DNA of 64,000 nucleotides. It comes from Aldehydirespirator sp965220485. GTDB taxonomy: Bacteria > Actinomycetota > Acidimicrobiia > Acidimicrobiales > Aldehydirespiratoraceae. The stretch covers positions 1,550,001 through 1,614,000 of the forward strand of contig OZ244832.1 of assembly GCA_965220485.1 (NCBI GenBank). The letters are read 5' to 3'. Positions 44,418-53,181 of the stretch are shown in pieces. Both the position numbers and the translations under genes were made by a program. Every line of letters begins with the position of its first letter. Within the stretch, counting starts at the first letter, position 1. The notes beneath the pieces were generated by a model. The model had not been told where the DNA came from. It worked only from the letters and a program-made list of their open reading frames with translations, and searched no databases.

Positions 44418-47400
44418 CAGAACCGGTCGATCCGGCGGCGCAGCCAGGCCAGGGCCAGCATGACCGGTGCGACCGTGCCGACCAACTGGCCCGCATGGCG
44501 CCACCAGGGCGCCGAGTAGGACAACTGTGTCTCGCCCCCGGATCCGGGACGATAGGCCCGAGTCCATGAGAGAGCCTCGCGCCGGGGAGCGATCTCGCCG
44601 GCCACGCTCAGCTCCCACCCCGGCCGCGGCGTGTGGGACACGAGGATCTCTGCGCCATCGGGGATCTCGGCCGTCCACGGCGGGCCGTCGCCGGAGAACA
44701 GTGATGCTCCGGTGGGCAGCGGATGAGCCTCCAGGTCGGCGAACTCTTCGACTGCCGCGTCGAACCCGGGCGGATGCAGCGCTCGCATCGGCACCCACGA
44801 GGTGTTCACGAACATGTCCACCGCGCTGTTGGTGCCCTCCACCAACTCCAGATCGAGTTGGTCGCGCATCGCCTCGGTCAGATCGGCCGGCACCGCCCGG
44901 GCCTCATCATGGGTAGCGAACGGCGCCGGCGCGAGCCGGTGCAACAGCACCACGTAGCGCACACCCAAGCCGGCCAGGAGCCGCCCGCCGCGGGCGGTAC
45001 GGCTCTGTTCGATCTCTTCGATCACCGTGGAGAAGAGATCGGCTCGGCCCTGATCGAACGGAATCGAGCGATCGAGGATCGTCACCGAATCACCGGTCGT
45101 GGTCGCCCAGGCGACGCCGGGAGCCAGGCTGTGCCCCTCGGTGGCCAGGAACTCGGGCGCGCCGATCCAAAGGACGCGGTAGGCACCCGACAGGACCGGG
45201 GCTTCGAAGCGCAGCGCCGAATGGTGATCGCCGGCGACCAGGCCCCAGCGACCGTCCTCCAGCGAGCTGATGCTGCCCACAGCAAGCAGCAGGGAGGCCA
45301 CAACGGTCAGCGGCACGAGCGCCTGACGCCAGCCGAAGTAGCTGAAGCGCAGGTCGTGCTCGATGGACAGCACGGCCATGCCGCACAGCGCGGCCACCGA
45401 CACGGCCGCGGGGGCGAGCAGCAGTTGCAGATCGGGGAGCCCGAACGGCAGCACTCCCCGCTGCGCGGCGAGAGCGACAGCCCAGGACACGACAGCCACC
45501 ATCCACAAGCGCACGGACTGCTCCAGGCGCCATCCCCTCCCGAGCAGCAACGGCACGGTCATCGGGACGGCGAACAACCAGACCAAGGAGCCCGGGTCGT
45601 CTCCACCGACCGCAAACCGAAGGATCTCGCCGAAGGAGACCTGACCGGCAGAGCCGTCGCGCCCGTCGGCTACTACCCCCCAATCCGGGCCTGAGGCGAC
45701 CAGGTCCACAAACGCCGGAAACGCCAGGAACACGACCGCCGGCACGGCCAGCGCGGTTGCCGCCAGCAGGCGCGGGACACCCCCGGGTCGGCCCGCGAGC
45801 AGGCTGCCCGCCACCAGGCCGGCGGCCATCAGCACCACCAGCCCGGCCGCGGCCGGAACGACCAGGGCTGCGACACCCGCGGCAGCCCCCAGCGACACGG
45901 CCACCGTGGCCAAGCCCGCGAGTCCTTGGGGTCCATGCCGGAACGGGGCGGCACGCGACGCCCGCAGCAGCTCCGGGAGAATCCACGGCGCGGCCGCGTA
46001 GCCGACCAGGCCGGCGATGGACCCGCCGGCCACCGACGCCGATGCCAGCGGCACCAGAACGTAGGCAACGAGCGCGCTCGCCTGGGCCCGGCGTGAGCCG
46101 GTCGCGGCCAGCAGCCGGTAGGCCCCCAGCAGGCCGACAATGATCGGCACAACGACCGCCAGCGTGCGAACCAGTCCCATGCTGTCGGACAGCAGCCAAC
46201 CGAGCAGGCCCAGGTACACGAGAACGCCGAGATTCGAGGACGGCGCGCCCCCGTTGCGTTCGCTCCATCCTCCCCACCACGCCTTGAGCAGGTCGGAGGC
46301 GGTGTCGGGCAGAGCCGCGAAATCCCCCACCGCCGGGACGCCCCCGGAGAGCAGGCGGCGCGACCCGAACAGCACGATCGCCAGCACCCCGATCCACGCG
46401 ATCCATGCCAGTCGAGTCGTGCCGGTGCGCAGCCCGCCGAACACGCCGCGACCGGCGGTGCTGAGCAACCCGGTCGACTCGCCGCCGAACTGTCGCCTCA
46501 AGAAGGAAACGAGACGCACGCTGCCGAAGTACTGCAACGCGGTCACATCGGCCTGTCGCACCCTGCGGACCTGCATGTTGGCCCGGCGTCTCTGCGCGAC
46601 TACGTCGAGCCGGGAGATATTCCACACCCACGCTGACACGGTGTCGCGCCCATGGCCGAGACGGGCGGTCAAGGTGGCCACGACGATCTCCGAGATCGCC
46701 ATCAGCACCGCCAGCGGCATCAACACCGTCAGCGAGATGCGACCGTGGTTGACCAGCATGGCCCGCAGGGCGTGGCGGGTCTCGGTGAGCCTCGTGTCGT
46801 CTATACCGGTGCGGGACACGAGCTCGCCCCGGTGTCGCGCCACCGCGCCTCCGACGAACATGACCCGGGCCCCGGCCATCTGGGCCCGCCAGCACAGATC
46901 TACATCCTCGCCTCGGAAGGTCATGCCTCCGTCGAAACCGCCCAGGCGGGCGAATAGATCCCTGCGGATGAGCAGGACTGCCGAGGGAACGGCGAACACA
47001 TCGCTGACGCCGTCCTGCTGCTCCTGATCCAGCTCCTCTGCGCCGACCCGTTCCGCGTGTACACCGAAACGGTCGACGTCGTAGCCGGCGTGCTGGATGA
47101 TCTCGGGGCGATCCCATTCCACGATCTTGGGACCCACGATCCCGGCATTGCTCCGCAGCGCCTCGGCCACGAGCGCGGTGACCGCGTCGGGTGCCAGAGC
47201 CACGTCGTCGTGGCACACCAGCAGGAAGTCGGCTTCGACACCAGCAGAGAGCACTGCGTTGGCCGCTTCGGAGAAACCGGAGGCCCCGGCGGCGTCGACG
47301 ATGGCGGCATCCTCTATGACCTCAGCCACCCGCGCGCCGATCCCCGATCCAGCCGCGTCTATGACGACCGTGCTCAGGGACTCGTAGTCCTGCAGCGCCA

Positions 47401-47461
47401 ACGACTCAAGGGTCTCGACGAACCAGTCGCCCGGCTCATGGGCCACCACCACGGCCCGCAC
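44417..47461 (-). CDS. GT2-type glycosyltransferase fused to large membrane domain
   Basis: 1014 residues from GTG 47461. The N-terminal ~230 residues are a family 2 glycosyltransferase: VVVAHEPGDWFVETLESLALQDY, DFLLVCHDDVALAPDAV, GPKIVEW, then FRGEDVDLCWRAQMAGARVMFV, the acceptor/ED motif of GalNAc-like GTs. Residues ~245-690 contain about a dozen membrane helices, and a final ~250-residue soluble part ends in a helix near residue 1000. This big GT2 plus membrane layout is known from actinobacterial cell-wall polymer genes. It is coupled to the DUF5719 gene. The sugar and acceptor are not known. Confidence 0.82.
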   Translation of the reverse strand: MRAVVVAHEPGDWFVETLESLALQDYESLSTVVIDAAGSGIGARVAEVIEDAAIVDAAGASGFSEAANAVLSAGVEADFLLVCHDDVALAPDAVTALVAEALRSNAGIVGPKIVEWDRPEIIQHAGYDVDRFGVHAERVGAEELDQEQQDGVSDVFAVPSAVLLIRRDLFARLGGFDGGMTFRGEDVDLCWRAQMAGARVMFVGGAVARHRGELVSRTGIDDTRLTETRHALRAMLVNHGRISLTVLMPLAVLMAISEIVVATLTARLGHGRDTVSAWVWNISRLDVVAQRRRANMQVRRVRQADVTALQYFGSVRLVSFLRRQFGGESTGLLSTAGRGVFGGLRTGTTRLAWIAWIGVLAIVLFGSRRLLSGGVPAVGDFAALPDTASDLLKAWWGGWSERNGGAPSSNLGVLVYLGLLGWLLSDSMGLVRTLAVVVPIIVGLLGAYRLLAATGSRRAQASALVAYVLVPLASASVAGGSIAGLVGYAAAPWILPELLRASRAAPFRHGPQGLAGLATVAVSLGAAAGVAALVVPAAAGLVVLMAAGLVAGSLLAGRPGGVPRLLAATALAVPAVVFLAFPAFVDLVASGPDWGVVADGRDGSAGQVSFGEILRFAVGGDDPGSLVWLFAVPMTVPLLLGRGWRLEQSVRLWMVAVVSWAVALAAQRGVLPFGLPDLQLLLAPAAVSVAALCGMAVLSIEHDLRFSYFGWRQALVPLTVVASLLLAVGSISSLEDGRWGLVAGDHHSALRFEAPVLSGAYRVLWIGAPEFLATEGHSLAPGVAWATTTGDSVTILDRSIPFDQGRADLFSTVIEEIEQSRTARGGRLLAGLGVRYVVLLHRLAPAPFATHDEARAVPADLTEAMRDQLDLELVEGTNSAVDMFVNTSWVPMRALHPPGFDAAVEEFADLEAHPLPTGASLFSGDGPPWTAEIPDGAEILVSHTPRPGWELSVAGEIAPRREALSWTRAYRPGSGGETQLSYSAPWWRHAGQLVGTVAPVMLALAWLRRRIDRF

Positions 47462-47576
47462 CGTCGGGGCGCCCTGGCGAGCTGGGCCGTATCCGCCCCC
47501 GGCGGGCGCCGCGGTGTTGGTGGCGACTTCGATCAGCCGAGGCTAACGGCCGCCCCTTCTGCGAGGGTGACACCGC

Positions 47577-47708
47577 CCCGCTCACCTTCGCTGCGCTCAC
47601 GGGCCGCTCGGGCCTTGCTGCCCGCTCACCTTCGCTGCGCTCACGGGCCGCTCGGGCCTTGCTGCCCGCTCACCTTCGCTGCGCTCACGGGCCGCTCGGG
47701 CCCCGGGG
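47577..47708. repeat. Three tandem 44-bp units related to block B
   Basis: Units starting at 47577, 47621 and 47665 share CCCGCTCACCTTCGCTGCGC and contain part of block B (CTCACGGGCCGCTCGGGCC). They fill the gap between the cysteine hydrolase gene and the GT2 gene; the rest of the ~295-base gap shows nothing else. Confidence 0.85.
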
Positions 47709-47756
47709 GCTTCGCTACCTGCCTCGCGAAGCCACAACGGACTGCGGCGTATCCGA

Positions 47757-48419
47757 TCAGCCTATGGCCCATGCCTCCAACAGCTCGGCTGCCGTAACCA
47801 CCGTGGCCACCATGGCCAGGCTGTGTTCGATCACGGACTCGGCGTAGTCCTCGGGGACCCCGGTCACCGCATCGCGTACGAGCACCACCTGGTAGCCGAG
47901 ATCGACCGCGCTGAGGCAGAGGCCCATGACGCCAACGTTCACCGATACGCCGGTGGCCACGACAGTGGTCACGCCCATGTTCCGCAGGGTCTGGTCGAGG
48001 GAGGTGGCCGTGAACGGCGTCAAGCCGTGCCAGCGCACCACGACCAGGTCCCGCGGATCCTCCCCGAGCTCGGGCACGAGCCGCGCCCCGTCGCTGCCGA
48101 CCCTGGTGGGAGCGATTCCCTGCTCGCGGCGCAGCTTGTCGGCCAGCCCCAGGATGCGGCAGTTGACCGAGCCGCCCGCTCCGTCTGGCCGGGTATGCAC
48201 GACGCAGTGGACCACGCGCGCTCCCGCAGCCCGGGCCGCGTCACACACCACGGCCGCGGCGTGCACCGTCCCCGCCGCCTCCACCTGCTGCCGGAGGGAC
48301 TCCATCATGGCGCCCGGACCGACGACGCCCCGCTGGAGCTCCATGGTTAGCACCGCCGTCCAGGCAGGATCTACCAGCGATGCCAGCGCCTGCGGATCCC
48401 GGCCGGATGCCGTCGCCAT
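47757..48419 (-). CDS. Isochorismatase-family (cysteine hydrolase-like) protein lacking the catalytic Cys
   Basis: 220 residues from the ATG at 48419. The fold pattern is right: VLTMELQRGVVGP in place of the usual D-x-Q strand, ARVVHCVVHTRPDG, then VTTVVATGVSVNVGVMGLCLSAVDLGYQVVLVRDAVTG. In the family the motif TG-V-x-x-x-x-C puts the nucleophilic Cys where this protein has Gly (NVG), and the first Asp is Glu. So hydrolysis by the classical mechanism is unlikely. It may act by another route or as a binding protein. It stands alone on the minus strand and is flanked by repeats. Confidence 0.8.
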   Translation of the reverse strand: MATASGRDPQALASLVDPAWTAVLTMELQRGVVGPGAMMESLRQQVEAAGTVHAAAVVCDAARAAGARVVHCVVHTRPDGAGGSVNCRILGLADKLRREQGIAPTRVGSDGARLVPELGEDPRDLVVVRWHGLTPFTATSLDQTLRNMGVTTVVATGVSVNVGVMGLCLSAVDLGYQVVLVRDAVTGVPEDYAESVIEHSLAMVATVVTAAELLEAWAIG

Positions 48420-48559
48420 GGGACCAGTGTGGCATGCGGGTACAGCGCGCCCGAAGTACAACTATCCCGATGGCGCGATATCCAAGGCAGACCATCAAGG
48501 CCGACGACCACGCGAACCGCCTCTTGACTCACACGCGCACCGTGCCTATGCAGGATCCC

Positions 48560-48614
48560 AGCAGAACCTAGCGGCCCGCGAGCGCAGCGAGGGTGAGAGG
48601 GCACCACGTAGTGT
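48560..48614 (+). repeat. Left copy of a 55-bp direct repeat flanking a small cassette
   Basis: The 55 bases start AGCAGAACCTAGCGGCCCGC. The same sequence is found as a split copy, 49498-49509 plus 51377-51423, interrupted by the IS1182-type element. The uninterrupted copy shows the empty target site. Its inner part is related to block B. Confidence 0.85.
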
Positions 48615-48634
48615 CCGGCACCGTACGGGTGCGT

Positions 48635-48778
48635 TCAGGCGGGCTTGGGGTGTCGCCATCGGCGCCAGAAGGCCACTCCTTCGGGGATGAACCCGTGGTT
48701 GACCGTCTCGCTCTCGACCTCGATGAGGTCGACGTCTTGGAACGGGTCCCGCTCTGGGCCGGGGTCGGTAGCTTCCAC
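48635..48778 (-). CDS. Small acidic protein of unknown function
   Basis: 47 residues from GTG 48778, too short for the usual thresholds. It reads EATDPGPERDPFQDVDLIEV, ESETVNHGFIPEGVAFWRRW and ends RHPKPA. The strong Asp/Glu content with a Trp/Arg-rich end and the codon pattern (GC-rich third bases throughout) look like real coding sequence; no family is recognised. The GTG lies 5 bases after the TGA of the broken membrane protein gene, as in an operon. Both lie within the segment bounded by 55-bp direct repeats. Confidence 0.45.
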   Translation of the reverse strand: MEATDPGPERDPFQDVDLIEVESETVNHGFIPEGVAFWRRWRHPKPA

Positions 48779-48782
48779 GCAC

Positions 48783-49247
48783 TCATGTTAGCTCATAGAA
48801 GCCGAGCAGCAGTACGAGGATTCCGAGGAAGGCGATAAGGGCCTGCAGTGCGACGAGCTGGCGGACTCGTCTGAGGGTCTTCTTCTTGTTGTGGTCGTAG
48901 TCACGCCGGAGTCGGCTAATGAGCACGATTTGGAGCTGCAGGAGGCTCGGCCGGCGTCGCCGGTACAGCGAGACCAGCCAGACGATGCTGGGGCCGTCCT
49001 TCCAGTTGTGGGCGGTGATCTCGATGGCGATGAGGTTGAGCCCGAGCAGGATGACGGCACCGAAGGCGATGACGGCCGCGTGGGCGGCGAGGTCCTGGTT
49101 GACGGCGACCGCGATAGTGCCGGCGGATAGAACGACGACGAGGGCGCCGGTGGCAAGCCGCAGCAGCGCCTAGAGTTGGCGGTCCTGCTTGTCGCGCTTG
49201 GTGGGGGCTTCCTCGAGGATCAGTTCGAGTGTGCCTTGAGCGGGCAT
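48783..49247 (-). pseudogene. Small membrane protein gene interrupted by an in-frame TAG
   Basis: From the ATG at 49247, preceded by AAAGGA 8 bases upstream, 25 residues (MPAQGTLELILEEAPTKRDK and QDRQL) are followed by TAG at 49170-49172. The same frame then runs to TGA 48783-48785 with 128 residues that look fully coding: helices LATGALVVVLSAGTIAVAV, AHAAVIAFGAVILLGLNLIA and, near the end, ALQALIAFLGILVLLLGFY, joined by a basic stretch (RRRRPSLLQLQ). Unless the stop is read through or is an assembly error, the gene is broken. Function unknown. The GC-rich codon use continues across the stop, so the mutation is recent. Confidence 0.6.
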
Positions 49248-49505
49248 GGGGGGCGTCCTTTCTGTGCGTCGCCTCCACTCGTAGCAGGTTCGGCAAATAG
49301 ATCGCGCGGACACTCGGGGGATTTTTGTGAATGCCGAGGTCAGCGGCGGTGTGTTTGGTCGCCGGCCTCACCGGGCCGCTGGTGCCGGCGCTGAATCCAC
49401 ACGTTGTGAACCTCCGGGATGGTGCATCCCCGACATATCATGTATGTCCCGTTATCCCCAAGAAATGTGAGCCTTCGCGGATTTGTGGGGAGCGGGAAGC
49501 AGAAC

Positions 49506-51380
49506 CTAGGTGGCTGGTGTTTTTCTGAGGGTTTCGGGCTGGCTGGTTTGGTAGAATTGCATGGGTGTTGTTCGGTCTCTCGGGGAGGTTCGTGCTGTGA
49601 CGGTGGGTCAGGAGCCGTGTCAGGCTGATTTGTTCAGGGGGTCCGCGTTCGTGGGTGAGCGGCTGGCGGCGGAGTCGGTGTTCGCGGTGCTGGAGCGCGA
49701 GGGGCGGCGGTTGTTCCCCGACGGGATGTTCGATGATTTGTTCAGCTCGCGGGGGCGGCGCAGCGTGCCGCCGCGGGTGGTGGCCACTGTGATGGTGCTG
49801 CAGCGCTGGTTCGGGTTGTCTGATCGTGAGGCGGTCGCGGCTTTCGAGTTCGATCTGCGCTGGCGGTTCGCGTGCGGGGGCCTCGGCGTCGACGGCGGGG
49901 GGTTCTGCCACACGGTGCTGGTGGGGATGCGGGCCCGGCTGGCGGCCTCTGGGCAGCCGCGGCGGATCTTCGACGCGGTGCTCGACGCGGCCCGTGGGGC
50001 GGGGGCGCTGTCTCAGCGGCGGGTGCTGGACTCTGTGCCGATATATGACGCGGTGGCGACCCAGGACACCGTGACGATGCTTTACCGCGCGATCGGCGCG
50101 GTGCTCGCCGCGGCCGCTGACGCGGCGGTGGGGGTGGCCGCGGCGCTGCGCGGCGACTACGCCCCAGGCGCCGGGCCCCGCTGCGACTGGGACGACCCCG
50201 GTGCCCGACAGGAGCTGGTGGACCGCCTCGGCGCGGACGCGGACGCGGTGCTCGCCGCGCTCGAGGGCCGCGAGCTCGCCGGCGCGCTCAGCGAGGCCGC
50301 TGAGCTGCTGGCCGCGGTGGCCGGCCAGGACCTGTGCCAAAACGACGGCGGGCGTTTCATGATCGCTCGGCGCGTGGCCGCTGACCGGGTCCTGTCCACT
50401 GTGGACCCCGACGCCCGCCACGGCCGCAAAACCACCGCGAGACGCTTCGACGGCTACAAGGGCCACACCGCGGTGGACCCCGACTCCGAACTGGTCACCG
50501 CCACCGCCGTCACCGCGGCCAACACCGCCGACGCCCAACCCGCCCCAGAACTCATCAACGACCTCCTCAACAACACCACCGACACCGCCGAGGGCGCCGA
50601 CACCGCAGCCGAGGGCGCCGACACCGCAGCCGAGGGCGCCGAGGACGGCGGGGTTGTGGAGGAGTTCGCGGGCAGGCCCACGGTCTATGGCGACAGCGCG
50701 TACGGCAGCGGCGAGTTCCAGGGGCTGCTCCAGCAGAGCCGCATCAACTCGAGGTGCCGCACCCAGCCCGCGGCCGCGCCGGGGGGCCGCTTCACCAAGG
50801 ACCGGTTCGAAGTCGATTTGCTCAGCGGCACCGTCACCTGCCCCGCCGGCACGACCGTCGCCATCAGAGCCCGCGGCGACGGCTCGGGCACCGCCAGCTT
50901 CGGCGCGGCCTGCCACGGGTGCGCGCTGCGCGGCCGCTGCACCGACGCCGCCGGGGGCCGCACCGTGCGCATCAGCACGAACGAGGCCGTGCTCGCCGCG
51001 TCGCGCGCCCGCCAACGGGACCCCGCATGGCGAAACGACTACCGCGCCGTGCGCCCCAAAGTCGAACGCAAACTAGCGCACCTCGTGCGCCGAAAACACG
51101 GCGGCCGCCACGCCCGCGTGCGCGGCCGGGCCAAAGTCGACGCCGACTTCAACCTGCTGGCCGCAGCCGCCAACATCGCGCGCCTCGGCGTGCTCGGACT
51201 GCGCTCCACGCCTGACCGCTGGGCCCTCGGCTGAGCCCCGAGCTCCCGAACTCCACCCAACACCGACCCCACAAGCCCCAACACACCCCGCCCAACCGGC
51301 CAACAGCCCCCGACCCACACCACCCACACCGCCACCCGTCACCAACACAACCGAACACCCATTTGGCACCAGCCACCTAG
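49506..51380 (+). mobile_element. IS1182-family-like insertion sequence with CTAG target duplication
   Basis: The element proper runs from about 49510 to 51376 with 10-bp inverted ends (GTGGCTGGTG at 49510-49519, CACCAGCCAC at 51367-51376). CTAG flanks both sides (49506-49509, 51377-51380). The intact direct repeat at 48560-48614 reads straight through one CTAG, so CTAG is the 4-bp target duplication and the interrupted repeat is the target. Confidence 0.85.
49561..51234 (+). CDS. IS1182-type DDE transposase
   Basis: 557 residues. The N-terminal half has FVGERLAAESVFAVLEREG, MVLQRWFGLSDREAVAAFEFDLRWRFACG and the DDE strand LDSVPIYD (first Asp). Then TVDPDARHGRKTTARRFDGYKGH follows, GDSAYGSG (second Asp), C-H-G-C-A-L-R-G-R-C near residue 453 (Cys cluster) and WRNDYRAVRPKVERKLAHLVRRKHGG (Glu region, DDE end). 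A 48-residue low-complexity insert with E-G-A-D-T-A-A repeats interrupts the core at ~345. It seems intact. GTG at 49597 is an alternative start. GC is high and even, as in the host genes. Confidence 0.88.
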   Translation: MGVVRSLGEVRAVTVGQEPCQADLFRGSAFVGERLAAESVFAVLEREGRRLFPDGMFDDLFSSRGRRSVPPRVVATVMVLQRWFGLSDREAVAAFEFDLRWRFACGGLGVDGGGFCHTVLVGMRARLAASGQPRRIFDAVLDAARGAGALSQRRVLDSVPIYDAVATQDTVTMLYRAIGAVLAAAADAAVGVAAALRGDYAPGAGPRCDWDDPGARQELVDRLGADADAVLAALEGRELAGALSEAAELLAAVAGQDLCQNDGGRFMIARRVAADRVLSTVDPDARHGRKTTARRFDGYKGHTAVDPDSELVTATAVTAANTADAQPAPELINDLLNNTTDTAEGADTAAEGADTAAEGAEDGGVVEEFAGRPTVYGDSAYGSGEFQGLLQQSRINSRCRTQPAAAPGGRFTKDRFEVDLLSGTVTCPAGTTVAIRARGDGSGTASFGAACHGCALRGRCTDAAGGRTVRISTNEAVLAASRARQRDPAWRNDYRAVRPKVERKLAHLVRRKHGGRHARVRGRAKVDADFNLLAAAANIARLGVLGLRSTPDRWALG

Positions 51381-51423
51381 CGGCCCGCGAGCGCAGCGAG
51401 GGTGAGAGGGCACCACGTAGTGT
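51377..51423 (+). repeat. Right part of the split 55-bp direct repeat
   Basis: It starts CTAGCGGCCCGCGAGCGCAG, identical to 48568-48614. Together with 49498-49509 it rebuilds the second copy, so both sides of the small cassette carry the same repeat. Confidence 0.85.
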
Positions 51424-51464
51424 GCGCGGTGATGCGCTGTCCAGGCACCGTCCGGTAGGCACGG

Positions 51465-53177
51465 GTGCGGGCCCTCGTCACCGGCGCCACGGGATTCGTG
51501 GGCCGCCACCTTGTGGCTCACCTCGCCGCGGCCGGCGACGAGGTGACTATCAGCGAAGCCGAGGTAACCGAGCCCGAATTGCTGGAGGCCGATTTCTGCC
51601 AGTGCCGCCCCGACGCGGTGTACCACCTGGCCGCGCAGGCCGACGTTCAGGCCAGCTTCACCGATCCTGCCGCGACTCTGCGGGTGAACGTGGAGGGAAC
51701 GTCCAACGTCCTCGACGCGGCCCGAAGGGCCGGCGCCGCCCGGGTTGTGGTCGTCAGCAGTGCCGACGTCTACGGCCGAGTCGAGCCTGCGGACCTTCCC
51801 GTCAATGAGGCTGCGGCGATGCGTCCGGTGACGCCCTACGGAGCCAGCAAGGCCGCGGCCGAGATGGTGTGCATGCAGGCCGGTCTGGGCCGCGGCCTCG
51901 ACGTGATCCGGGTCCGGGCCTTCAACCACCTCGGTCCGGGCCAGAGCGACCGCTTCGTGGCCGCCGCGCTGGCGTCTCGCATCGCGGCCAACGAGCGCAC
52001 CGGCGCAGAGGAGGTGCGGGTCGGGAACCTGCAGGCGCGACGCGACTTCACCGACGTGCGCGACGTGGTGCGGGCCTACCGGCAACTGGCCGAGCGCGGC
52101 GCGCCGGGCGAGGCCTACAACGTCTGCAGCGGCACCGCTCGCCGCATCTACGAGCTCGCGGAGGCCTTGATCGCCCGGGCCGGACATCCGATGCGCCTCA
52201 CCGCCCACGGCGAACTGCTTCGTCCCGTGGACGTGGCCGAAGTCCGGGGCGACCCGTCCAAGCTGCACGATGCCACCGGATGGCGGCCCGAAGTGGCTCT
52301 GGAGCAGACCCTCGACGACCTCTTGGACTACGGGCGGTGCAGGACGGCGGAGTCGAGCGCGCACCATCGGAGTGGCAGGACGGCGGAGTCGAGCGCGCAC
52401 CATCGGAGTGGCAGGACGGCGGAGTCGAGCGCGCACCATCGGAGTGGCAGGACGGCGGAGTCGAGCGCGCACCATCGGAGTGGCAGGACGGCGGAGTCGA
52501 GCGCGCACCATCGGAGTGGCAGGACGGCGGAGTCGAGCGCGCACCATCGGAGTGGCAGGACGGCGGAGTCGAGCGCGCACCATCGGAGTGGCAGGACGGC
52601 GGAGTCGAGCGCGCACCATCGGAGTGGCAGGACGGCGGAGTCGAGCGCGCACCATCGGAGTGGCAGGACGGCGGAGTCGAGCGCGCACCATCGGAGTGGC
52701 AGGACGGCGGAGTCGAGCGCGCACCATCGGAGTGGCAGGACGGCGGAGTCGAGCGCGCACCATCGGAGTGGCAGGACGGCGGAGTCGAGCGCGCACCATC
52801 GGAGTGGCAGGACGGCGGAGTCGAGCGCGCACCATCGGAGTGGCAGGACGGCGGAGTCGAGCGCGCACCATCGGAGTGGCAGGACGGCGGAGTCGAGCGC
52901 GCACCATCGGAGTGGCAGGACGGCGGAGTCGAGCGCGCACCATCGGAGTGGCAGGACGGCGGAGTCGAGCGCGCACCATCGGAGTGGCAGGACGGCGGAG
53001 TCGAGCGCGCACCATCGGAGTGGCAGGACGGCGGAGTCGAGCGCGCACCATCGGAGTGGCAGGACGGCGGAGTCGAGCGCGCACCATCGGAGTGGCAGGA
53101 CGGCGGAGTCGAGCGCGCACCATCGGAGTGGCAGGACGGCGGAGTCGGAACTGCCGAGTCGGGCCGATAGTCAATAG
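51465..53177 (+). CDS. GDP-4-keto-6-deoxymannose reductase-like protein with 22-fold repeat tail
   Basis: 570 residues from GTG 51465. The first ~290 are an extended SDR of the RMD type: VRALVTGATGFVGRHLVAHL, YHLAAQADVQASF, VVVVSSADVYG, the YxxxK as YGASKAAAEM, then RAFNHLGPGQSDRFVAAALASRIA, the RMD/GDP-sugar signature. It should reduce the 4-keto sugar made by Gmd to GDP-rhamnose or a relative. The natural end is near residue 292 (LDDLLDYGR). Beyond it, 22 copies of RTAESSAHHRSG extend the chain by 264 residues. The gmd gene follows 5 bases later. Whether the tail is tolerated or makes the protein useless cannot be told. Confidence 0.8.
   Translation: MRALVTGATGFVGRHLVAHLAAAGDEVTISEAEVTEPELLEADFCQCRPDAVYHLAAQADVQASFTDPAATLRVNVEGTSNVLDAARRAGAARVVVVSSADVYGRVEPADLPVNEAAAMRPVTPYGASKAAAEMVCMQAGLGRGLDVIRVRAFNHLGPGQSDRFVAAALASRIAANERTGAEEVRVGNLQARRDFTDVRDVVRAYRQLAERGAPGEAYNVCSGTARRIYELAEALIARAGHPMRLTAHGELLRPVDVAEVRGDPSKLHDATGWRPEVALEQTLDDLLDYGRCRTAESSAHHRSGRTAESSAHHRSGRTAESSAHHRSGRTAESSAHHRSGRTAESSAHHRSGRTAESSAHHRSGRTAESSAHHRSGRTAESSAHHRSGRTAESSAHHRSGRTAESSAHHRSGRTAESSAHHRSGRTAESSAHHRSGRTAESSAHHRSGRTAESSAHHRSGRTAESSAHHRSGRTAESSAHHRSGRTAESSAHHRSGRTAESSAHHRSGRTAESSAHHRSGRTAESSAHHRSGRTAESSAHHRSGRTAESSAHHRSGRTAESELPSRADSQ
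52339..53147 (+). repeat. 22 identical 36-bp tandem repeats plus a partial unit
   Basis: The 36-base unit starts GCAGGACGGCGGAGTCGAGC and recurs without spacers from 52339 to 53130; a 17-base partial unit follows to 53147. All copies I compared look identical. The unit has no stop in any of the six frames, so long spurious frames cross it on both strands, one continuing into gmd. Confidence 0.95.
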
Positions 53178-53181
53178 CGCC

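Noticed and set aside
52339..53147. The 36-bp array as a CRISPR
   Set aside because: The 36-base units abut directly; there are no unique spacers, no leader and no cas genes.
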